Below the pieces are notes generated by a model. That model was not told where the DNA came from and did not search any database. It worked only from the letters and a program-made list of their open reading frames with translations. From positions 1 through 8,647 of the forward strand of contig DXGD01000019.1 of the NCBI GenBank assembly GCA_019114115.1: a DNA stretch of 8,647 bases. Direction: 5' to 3'. The translations under genes and the position numbers were made by a program. The stretch comes from Candidatus Nesterenkonia stercoripullorum (GTDB lineage Bacteria > Actinomycetota > Actinomycetes > Actinomycetales > Micrococcaceae). Positions 1 to 8,647 of the stretch are shown here, in pieces (within the stretch, counting starts at the first letter, position 1; the number at the start of each line of letters is the position of its first letter).

Positions 1-377
1 TGGACGTTCTCCTGCTGCTCGGCAGCGGCCAGGATGTGCCAGACGATGCGCCGGGCGATGCCCAGGCCCTGGAACTCCGGCGCGACGGCGAGCATCCGGA
101 ACTCGATCTCCCCTGCCCGCGCGACCTCCGCCATGGCGCTGCCTGCTTCGGTGACAGCCACAGAAGCCGCGACGGCGCCGTCCACCTCCGCCACCAGCAC
201 ATGGGACTCGGCGGCGCGGCGGGGGACATCGGCGAGGTGACCGACGTATTCGTCGCCGGCTTCGAGGAACCCGCCGCCCACATAGGCTTGCACCGTCAGC
301 TCGGCGATACGGTCCCAGTCCGATCGCTGAGCGGCACGTATAGTGGGCACTGCCCGGGCTGGGCTGGCTTTACTCAT
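1..377 (-). CDS. GNAT-family N-acetyltransferase, C-terminus cut by the window edge
   Basis: Translating the minus strand from the ATG at 377 gives 125 codons that stay open through base 1, so the C-terminus lies outside the window. The fold is recognisable as GNAT: residues about 91-100 (IEFRMLAVAP) are the beta-strand leading into the acetyl-CoA loop, and Q103-G-L-G-I-A108 fits the (Q/R)xxGx(G/A) pyrophosphate-binding motif, followed by helix RRIVWHIL. Members transfer an acetyl group from acetyl-CoA to an amine on a small molecule or protein; the substrate cannot be read from this part. The ATG has an AGGAG-like element about 13 bases upstream, longer than ideal; a GTG at codon 10 (base 350) is an alternative but has no better ribosome site. 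It lies 77 bp downstream of the IMPase-like gene on the same strand and may be the distal gene of that run. The family call is firm; the function is unknown. Confidence 0.85.
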   Translation of the reverse strand, partial: MSKASPARAVPTIRAAQRSDWDRIAELTVQAYVGGGFLEAGDEYVGHLADVPRRAAESHVLVAEVDGAVAASVAVTEAGSAMAEVARAGEIEFRMLAVAPEFQGLGIARRIVWHILAAAEQQENV

Positions 378-420
378 CGTCGGTGCCTGTCTCCTGTTCG
401 TAGGCTCTGCCATCGCCCTG

Positions 421-456
421 AGATCGCGCTCGGTTCACGCTCTGCCGTCGCGATCT
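421..456 (-). terminator. Possible hairpin between the IMPase-like gene and the GNAT gene
   Basis: Perfect 8-bp arms, AGATCGCG at 421-428 and CGCGATCT at 449-456, enclose a 20-base loop. One arm overlaps the stop codon of the IMPase-like gene (455-457). No T-run follows on the minus strand, which is common in high-GC actinobacteria. The long loop makes it a weak terminator or attenuator candidate; it could also be chance. Confidence 0.3.
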
Positions 457-1324
457 ACCGCTGATCAGCAGCTGTGTCCTGAAGGCGCGTAGGCAGCGGC
501 CGGAGCTGCGTGTGCTCGATCCCCAGATCGCCGACGACGCACCAATCCGGCGCCTGCGCGCTGTTGGGGTGCGCCGGCCGGCTCACCGGGACTCCGGCCT
601 CTTCGGCGATGAGCGCGCCCGCGGCCCAATCGTGTTCCCAGATGCCGTATTCGGCGAAGGCATGAATGGTGCCATCGGCGACGAGGCAGATGTCCAGCGC
701 GGCAGCGCCCAGCCGGCGAAGGTTCCCGAACTTCGGCAGCATGGCCAGCACCGCCTGGGACTGCTCCTCGCGGCGGTCAGGATCATAGCCGAAGCCTGTG
801 GCCAGCAGTCCTGCGGTCAGTGGTCCCTGCGGTCCGCGCAGACGCACCGGCTCCGAGCCCTGCGAGGAGCTCCACGCGCCCTGCCCGCGACTGGCCCACC
901 ACGTGCGTTCCAGGGCCGGAGCGATGACGACGCCGGCCTGCCAGACACCGTCGGGATCCATGACCCCCACGGAGGTGCCGTAGTACACGATGCCATGGAC
1001 GAAGTTGGTGGTCCCATCGAGAGGATCGATCGACCAGCGGTAGCCCGAAGGGGTCTCCGGCGTGGTCGTGCCGTACTCCTCGCCGCTGATGCTGTCCTGG
1101 GGGCGCCGCTGGTGGATGACGCTTCGCACGGCCTGCTCGGCGCGCCTGTCGAAGTCGGTGACGATGTCGGACTCGGAGGTCTTCTCCGTCTCTCCGGAAT
1201 CTTCCTTGCTCAGCCTGAGGCCTGAGGGGGAGACGGCACTGCGCTCGCGCAGCACCGAGGCACCTGCTGCTGCCGCCTCATGGGCGATGTCCAGCAGGTG
1301 GGGCAGCGCGTCGTCGGGGGTCAT
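455..1324 (-). CDS. Inositol monophosphatase family protein
   Basis: This 289-aa protein belongs to the Mg2+-dependent, Li+-sensitive sugar-phosphatase superfamily (IMPase, SuhB, HisN, CysQ, FBPase). The visible metal-site motifs are GEEYG (81-85, ligand E82), the core motif IDPLDGTTNFVHG (99-111, ligands D100 and D103), and WEHDWAAG (229-236, D232) corresponding to the WDxAAG motif that binds the third metal and substrate. RRLGAAALDICLVADG (203-218) is also typical of IMPases. Likely substrates are inositol-1-phosphate (inositol supply in actinobacteria) or histidinol-phosphate (HisN); the sequence does not decide. Length is normal with a slightly long N-terminus. The ATG is preceded by GAGGA six to seven bases upstream. 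It starts 53 bp after ligA on the same strand and is probably co-transcribed with it, though a TACGGT -10-like hexamer lies in the gap. The cytosolic phosphatase role is secure; the exact substrate is not. Confidence 0.9.
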   Translation of the reverse strand: MTPDDALPHLLDIAHEAAAAGASVLRERSAVSPSGLRLSKEDSGETEKTSESDIVTDFDRRAEQAVRSVIHQRRPQDSISGEEYGTTTPETPSGYRWSIDPLDGTTNFVHGIVYYGTSVGVMDPDGVWQAGVVIAPALERTWWASRGQGAWSSSQGSEPVRLRGPQGPLTAGLLATGFGYDPDRREEQSQAVLAMLPKFGNLRRLGAAALDICLVADGTIHAFAEYGIWEHDWAAGALIAEEAGVPVSRPAHPNSAQAPDWCVVGDLGIEHTQLRPLPTRLQDTAADQR

Positions 1325-1377
1325 ATGCGTTCCTCTTCGTGTCGTGTGGTTCTACCGTAAGCCGTCGCGGCGCCGTT

Positions 1378-4503
<3,126 letters not shown>

Positions 4504-4509
4504 GCAGTC

Positions 4510-4531
4510 GGGCCAGCACACGTGGTGCCCC
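4510..4531. terminator. Weak hairpin between two convergent genes
   Basis: GGG (4510-4512) and GCAC (4516-4519) can pair with GTGC (4525-4528) and CCC (4529-4531) around a five-base ACGTG loop, with CCA bulged. It sits in the 43-bp gap where the fructosamine-kinase and phosphatase genes converge, so it could serve either strand. The stem is short and lacks a T-run; treat it as tentative. Confidence 0.25.
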
Positions 4532-4546
4532 AGGCGCTACCGGTGC

Positions 4547-5131
4547 TCACCGCGCACGGAGAACACGATCGCCGAGCGCTTCCAGCGGACCGCGGATCTG
4601 CTCGAATGCCTCGTCATAGACACCCTCGGGCAGCATATAGGGATCGACGACGTCGTCCGCCGTCCTTTCCTGCCTCCCCTGGTCGCTGCGAACTGCCTCC
4701 ACGGCAGTCACGACGGCGCTCAGCGTCTCAGCAGGGGAGCTGGCATCACGGGGCAGGCTCTCGACGTCGATCTGCGCGAGCAGCTCACCCAGCTCCGGCA
4801 CGGTGAAGGTGCGTTCAGCGGCATCCGGGACGGCCGAGATCATGTCCTGAACGTGGTCCCGGGTGGCTGCGAGGATCAGATCGGCCTCTTCCAGCATGTC
4901 CGAGGTGATCTGCCGGGCAGTGAAGTCCTCGGAGTCGGCGCCGTACTCGCGGACTCGCTGCTTCATCGGCGGCTGCATATCCTCGCCGTCGTGCGCGGCG
5001 AGTCCCCCGGAGTGGATCCTGATGCCGGTCTCCTCACCGAATTGGTATCGCAGAAGGCGTTCCATGGCTGGTGAGCGGCAGATGTTGCCGGTGCACACGG
5101 TCAGGACGGTGAAGGGCCGGGAGGTCGGCAT
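4547..5131 (-). CDS. Low-molecular-weight protein tyrosine phosphatase family protein
   Basis: This 194-aa cytosolic phosphatase carries the C(X)5R signature near its N-terminus: VLTVCTGNICRSP (9-21), with nucleophile C13, R19 in the phosphate loop and S20. The late catalytic acid is present as D163 in VVDPYMLPEG, the DP(Y/F) motif of the family. The enzymes act through a phosphocysteine intermediate. Targets in bacteria include tyrosine-phosphorylated proteins, as with Wzb/PtpA-type enzymes, and some family members act on sugar-phosphate adducts. It is longer than classical members (about 150-165 aa), with extra sequence between about 100 and 160, an arrangement I associate with actinobacterial relatives. 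Start chosen: ATG 5131, preceded by AAGGAGAT, and only this start puts the P-loop right after the N-terminus; the frame extends upstream to 5266 without family similarity. It converges on the fructosamine-kinase gene and diverges from the CPBP gene. No tyrosine kinase or capsule gene is nearby. Confidence 0.9.
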   Translation of the reverse strand: MPTSRPFTVLTVCTGNICRSPAMERLLRYQFGEETGIRIHSGGLAAHDGEDMQPPMKQRVREYGADSEDFTARQITSDMLEEADLILAATRDHVQDMISAVPDAAERTFTVPELGELLAQIDVESLPRDASSPAETLSAVVTAVEAVRSDQGRQERTADDVVDPYMLPEGVYDEAFEQIRGPLEALGDRVLRAR

Positions 5132-5172
5132 GGATCTCCTTGTCAGAATCGAGGACGGAGGGGCCGGTACCC

Positions 5173-5178
5173 ATCTTA
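5173..5178 (-). promoter_or_regulatory. Candidate -10 of the LMW phosphatase gene
   Basis: On the minus strand TAAGAT lies 41 bases upstream of the ATG at 5131, which would give a leader of about 35 bases containing the AAGGAG ribosome site. The hexamer 17 bp upstream (TACGGA) is a poor -35, so only the -10 supports the call. Confidence 0.35.
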
Positions 5179-5269
5179 TCGAGCACCGCACGGAGTCCGT
5201 ACCACGCTCACCTGCCTCAGCTGCTCGTGCGTGATGGACGACGGCGCAGCGCCTGGGGCCACGCATGAC

Positions 5270-5275
5270 TAAGCT
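5270..5275 (+). promoter_or_regulatory. Candidate -10 for a leaderless CPBP transcript
   Basis: TAAGCT matches TANNNT and ends eight bases before the GTG start at 5284, a spacing compatible with leaderless transcription. It lies in a 10-bp palindrome, CTAAGCTTAG (5269-5278), so the hexamer reads the same on the other strand. No convincing -35 is seen. Confidence 0.3.
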
Positions 5276-5283
5276 TAGGATCC

Positions 5284-6069
5284 GTGACGACCAACAGACC
5301 GGACGTGCGGCGACCAGTGCCCAGCCCCAGGTTCTTGACCTGGGAGGTCTCCATCGTGCTGGCTCTTTCGTTGGGCCGCAGCGCGATCTACGCGGTGCTG
5401 CAGCTGGCGGAGCGGCTCAGCACCGAACCGCTGGCTGATCAGAGCGCGACGATTCAGAGTTCTCGATCACGCTCAGAGTTCTTCGACATCACCTTCCAGC
5501 TGCTCGACAGCGTCTTCGCCCTGTTCCCGGTGGTGCTGGTCTGCTATCTGGTCTTCCTGCACGGCGGGAACCCATTCCGGCGCTATGGCCTGGATTTCCG
5601 GGCTCCGGGGAAGGACGCGCTCTGGGGTGCAGGGCTGTTCGCGCTGATCGGTGCGGGCACGCTGGTGGTCTATGGGGCCGGGCGGGCGCTGGGCCTGACC
5701 GTGGAGCTCATCCCCGCCGACGTCGCCCAGCACTGGTGGACCACCCCTGTGCTGATCTTCACCGCACTGCGGCATTCTCTGCTGGAGGAGGTGATCATGA
5801 TCGCCTACCTCTTCGATCGGCTGCGCAGGATTCGTCCCGGGATCAGCGTATGGACGATCATCATCGCCTCCGCCGTGCTCCGCGGCGCGTATCACCTCTA
5901 CCAGGGATTCGGTCCCGGCATCGGGAACTTCCTGATGGGCCTCATCTTCGGCTATATGTACCACCGGTACGGCCGGGTGATGCCGCTGGTCATCGCGCAT
6001 CTGCTGCTCGATGTGGTGGCGTTCCTCGCCTTCCCGCTAGTGGTCGGGGCGCTGGGCATAGGGCAGTAG
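5284..6069 (+). CDS. CPBP family intramembrane protease-like protein
   Basis: A 261-aa polytopic membrane protein of the CPBP (CAAX protease and bacteriocin-processing, Abi/Rce1-like) family. Hydrophobic segments lie at about 20-42, 71-93, 113-133, 152-165, 186-200, 212-227 and 233-255. The conserved polar residues sit within them: a glutamate pair E168-E169 (LLEEVIMIAYL), H204 (LRGAYHLYQGFG) and H239 with D243 (IAHLLLD). These match the three motifs thought to bind the catalytic metal, but motif 1 reads EEVIMI where the classic form is EExxxR, and motif 2 has R rather than F four residues before the histidine. I recall actinobacterial relatives with similar LRGxYHLYQG sequences, so this is probably a subfamily trait rather than decay. 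Substrate and role are unknown. The GTG start has AGGA only three bases upstream, too close for a normal ribosome site, and the first hydrophobic segment follows directly. It is divergent from the phosphatase gene and convergent with groEL. Confidence 0.87.
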   Translation: MTTNRPDVRRPVPSPRFLTWEVSIVLALSLGRSAIYAVLQLAERLSTEPLADQSATIQSSRSRSEFFDITFQLLDSVFALFPVVLVCYLVFLHGGNPFRRYGLDFRAPGKDALWGAGLFALIGAGTLVVYGAGRALGLTVELIPADVAQHWWTTPVLIFTALRHSLLEEVIMIAYLFDRLRRIRPGISVWTIIIASAVLRGAYHLYQGFGPGIGNFLMGLIFGYMYHRYGRVMPLVIAHLLLDVVAFLAFPLVVGALGIGQ

Positions 6070-6095
6070 CGACGCAGCGCTGCCTCTGACCACTC

Positions 6096-6119
6096 CCGGC
6101 ACAGCAGATCTGGTGCCGG
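6096..6119 (+). terminator. Candidate hairpin downstream of the CPBP gene
   Basis: CCGGCAC (6096-6102) and GTGCCGG (6113-6119) form a perfect 7-bp GC-rich stem with a 10-base loop, 26 bases after the CPBP stop codon. The loop contains the palindrome CAGATCTG. No T-run follows, so this is a candidate terminator of the tail-less actinobacterial kind. Confidence 0.4.
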
Positions 6120-6174
6120 ACCAGGGGCGAGACGGCGCGCAGCATCGGACCCCGGCATCCGGAAAGGCCGCCGA

Positions 6175-6229
6175 ACATGAGTCGGGCCCCGCCTCGGACG
6201 TGATGTCCGTGACGGGGCCCGACTCATGT
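6175..6229. terminator. Long inverted repeat, probable bidirectional terminator of groEL
   Basis: Arms at 6175-6191 and 6213-6229 are perfectly complementary over 17 bp (sequence beginning ACATGAGTCGGG). Inside, CGGAC (6195-6199) and GTCCG (6205-6209) make a second 5-bp stem with a GTGAT loop, separated by a symmetric 3-by-3 internal loop. It begins 14 bases after the groEL stop codon and lies between two convergent genes, so it can stop transcription from both sides. No U-tract follows on the groEL strand (TCGGCGG follows), as is usual for actinobacterial terminators. Confidence 0.8.
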
Positions 6230-6243
6230 GTCAGGGGAGAGGA

Positions 6244-7845
<1,602 letters not shown>

Positions 7846-7899
7846 CTACTCCTTAGAGTTGACGGGATGAGTGAGTCGGTCGCGTGGAAACGCGGGTGC

Positions 7900-8196
7900 T
7901 CACTTCTCCACGATCGCGAGGACGTCGCGGGCGTTGAGCACCAGGTACTCCTCGCCTGAGACCTTCACCTCAGTGCCGCCGAACTTGGAGTAGATCACGA
8001 CGTCGCCGGTGGCGACATCGACAGGCACGCGGTTGCCCTTATCGTCGAAACGGCCGGGGCCTACTGCGACGACTTCGCCCTCCTGGGGCTTTTCCTTGGC
8101 AGTGTCCGGGATGACGAGGCCGGAAGCGGTGGTCTGCTCGGCTTCCAGGGGGCGGACAACAATGCGATCCTCGAGGGGCTTGATGGAGACTGACAC
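7900..8196 (-). CDS. groES: 10-kDa co-chaperonin GroES
   Basis: GroES forms the heptameric lid of the GroEL cage. From the GTG at 8196 it is 98 aa, the normal size. Typical features are [20 protein letters not shown] (5-24), the mobile loop that docks on GroEL with [15 protein letters not shown] (26-40), EVVAVGPGR (41-49), [16 protein letters not shown] (63-78) and the C-terminal [15 protein letters not shown]. The GTG is chosen because AAGGAG lies nine bases upstream and the family begins here; the frame is open upstream to 8385 but those 63 codons resemble nothing in GroES. It is the first gene of the groES-groEL operon, with an untranslated leader of about 215 bases between the predicted transcription start and the GTG. 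Heat-shock control by HrcA is expected from the two CIRCE elements upstream. Confidence 0.97.
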   Translation of the reverse strand: MSVSIKPLEDRIVVRPLEAEQTTASGLVIPDTAKEKPQEGEVVAVGPGRFDDKGNRVPVDVATGDVVIYSKFGGTEVKVSGEEYLVLNARDVLAIVEK

Positions 8197-8385
8197 GTCA
8201 GCTCTCTCCTTCTTCTTGTCGAATCGGTTCTTGGCACAAGACCGCCCGTGCCGCCGGTGACAGCCGAGGCAGCGCGGTCTGATTGATGTTGTGCGCCTTG
8301 GGAGTGACCAACCGTCGTCGCGGGTGCCGGATGGTGCCCCTTCAGGCTTTGTGAGTGCGGGACAGGTTGACGGCCCGTCCAGCAT

Positions 8386-8412
8386 TTAGCACCCGATGGC
8401 ATCGAGTGCTAA
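8386..8412 (-). promoter_or_regulatory. CIRCE operator 1 (imperfect), near the groES transcription start
   Basis: On the plus strand TTAGCACCC (8386-8394), a nine-base spacer (8395-8403), and GAGTGCTAA (8404-8412). This matches the CIRCE consensus TTAGCACTC-N9-GAGTGCTAA with one substitution (C for T) in one arm. CIRCE is the binding site of the HrcA repressor. Its position at the predicted +1 (about 8411) would block initiation or early elongation. Confidence 0.93.
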
Positions 8413-8417
8413 GACAA

Positions 8418-8446
8418 ACTCTAGGACGGCGTTAGCACTCGGTCAA
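8418..8446 (-). promoter_or_regulatory. groES-groEL promoter (-35 and -10)
   Basis: On the minus strand, TTGACC (8446-8441) and TAGAGT (8423-8418) are separated by exactly 17 bases, a good primary-sigma promoter. The -35 falls in the spacer of CIRCE 2 and the -10 lies between the two CIRCE elements, so repressor binding should exclude RNA polymerase. Predicted start is about 8411. Confidence 0.8.
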
Positions 8447-8458
8447 GCAGAGTGCTAA
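8432..8458 (-). promoter_or_regulatory. CIRCE operator 2 (perfect), overlapping the groES -35
   Basis: TTAGCACTC (8432-8440), nine-base spacer (8441-8449), and GAGTGCTAA (8450-8458): an exact match to the CIRCE consensus. It overlaps the -35 hexamer of the groES promoter, and its centre is 46 bp from that of CIRCE 1. An HrcA homologue is implied elsewhere in the genome. Confidence 0.97.
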
Positions 8459-8479
8459 GCGCTGGTCAGGGCGCCGTGG

Positions 8480-8506
8480 TGGGCGCCACATCGCTTTGGG
8501 CGCCAC
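8480..8506. repeat. Direct repeat of TGGGCGCCAC, 17-bp period
   Basis: TGGGCGCCAC occurs identically at 8480-8489 and 8497-8506; a partial GGGCGCC also occurs at 8469-8475. The second copy overlaps the -35 of the plus-strand promoter. The core GGCGCC is palindromic, so these could be protein-binding half-sites, but GC-rich chance similarity is possible. Confidence 0.45.
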
Positions 8507-8524
8507 GCGCGCGCGGCGTAGAAT
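8496..8524 (+). promoter_or_regulatory. Plus-strand promoter divergent from groES
   Basis: TTGGGC (8496-8501), a 17-base spacer, and TAGAAT (8519-8524) form a good -35/-10 pair pointing right. The predicted start is about 8531, giving a leader of roughly 110 bases before the GTG at 8643. It is 50 bp from the groES promoter and would fire in the opposite direction. Confidence 0.55.
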
Positions 8525-8538
8525 GGTCACCGGCCCGA

Positions 8539-8603
8539 TGCAGCTCCATGACCAGTGCAGTTCCAGGACCAAGAGTTCCCGGATCCATGCCGTTCCATGA
8601 TCA
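8539..8603. repeat. Degenerate 16-bp tandem repeat, four units
   Basis: Four adjacent units lie at 8539-8554 (TGCAGCTCCATGACCA), 8556-8571 (TGCAGTTCCAGGACCA), 8572-8587 (AGAGTTCCCGGATCCA) and 8588-8603 (TGCCGTTCCATGATCA). Units 1 and 2 agree at 14 of 16 positions, and units 1 and 4 at 13 of 16; unit 3 is the most diverged and aligns with a small shift. The array occupies the leader of the divergent transcript. No known repeat family is recognised. Confidence 0.6.
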
Positions 8604-8630
8604 ATGGGCGAGTGCGCTCCCAAGCAACCG

Positions 8631-8647
8631 AGAGGCTCACCAGTGAC
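8631..8647 (+). other. Ribosome site and GTG that probably start a gene beyond the right edge
   Basis: AGAGG (8631-8635) is followed by seven bases and GTG (8643-8645), a well-spaced initiation signal, and a promoter lies upstream at 8496-8524. Only one full codon is inside the window, so the product cannot be identified. An in-frame ATG at 8604 (reading MGECAPKQPRGSPV) is an alternative start but has no ribosome site. The stretch 8197-8647 otherwise holds no gene: it contains the groES leader, two CIRCE sites, two divergent promoters and the repeats. Confidence 0.45.

Noticed and set aside
36..464. 142-codon plus-strand frame at the left end
   Set aside because: Antisense to the GNAT gene, which has a clear acetyl-CoA motif; the plus-strand translation is His/Arg/Gly-rich with no motif.
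6074..6083. Palindrome GCAGCGCTGC after the CPBP stop
   Set aside because: No loop, so it cannot form a useful hairpin, and short GC palindromes are expected by chance here.
8197..8385. In-frame N-terminal extension of GroES by 63 codons
   Set aside because: No similarity to GroES before the GTG at 8196, and the AAGGAG ribosome site fits that GTG.
8432..8623. 63-codon minus-strand frame across the right-end repeats
   Set aside because: It runs through the perfect CIRCE and the groES -35; its LELHWSWSCIG stretch is only the tandem repeat translated.

Overview
The window looks like ordinary chromosome from a high-GC actinobacterium. The evidence is high GC throughout, GTG starts, probable leaderless transcripts, CIRCE (HrcA-type) control of groES-groEL, and an NAD-dependent DNA ligase with an extended C-terminal half. 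My best guess is the order Micrococcales, possibly Micrococcaceae, from protein flavour only. I see no insertion sequence, phage gene, CRISPR array, tRNA or rRNA.

Layout: (1) 1-3654, minus strand: an edge-truncated GNAT acetyltransferase, an inositol-monophosphatase-family enzyme and ligA, all co-directional, so transcription runs ligA -> IMPase -> GNAT. (2) 3688-4503, plus: a fructosamine-kinase-family protein, divergent from ligA and convergent with (3). (3) 4547-5131, minus: a low-molecular-weight protein tyrosine phosphatase homologue. (4) 5284-6069, plus: a CPBP-family intramembrane protease, convergent with (5). (5) 6244-8196, minus: the groES-groEL operon, ended by a long hairpin and driven by a promoter interleaved with two CIRCE operators. 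(6) 8459-8647: a noncoding divergent region with a plus-strand promoter, GGGCGCC-type repeats, a degenerate 16-bp tandem repeat, and a Shine-Dalgarno plus GTG that probably opens a gene just past the right edge.

Functionally this is mostly housekeeping: DNA ligation, chaperonin folding, and small phosphatases or kinases. The most suggestive pairing is the fructosamine kinase beside the LMW phosphatase. Both families have been tied to removal of sugar adducts from proteins, so the two may form a protein-repair pair. The least explained DNA is the leader of the gene leaving the right edge. I found no convincing undescribed system; the findings are modest regulatory and architectural observations.
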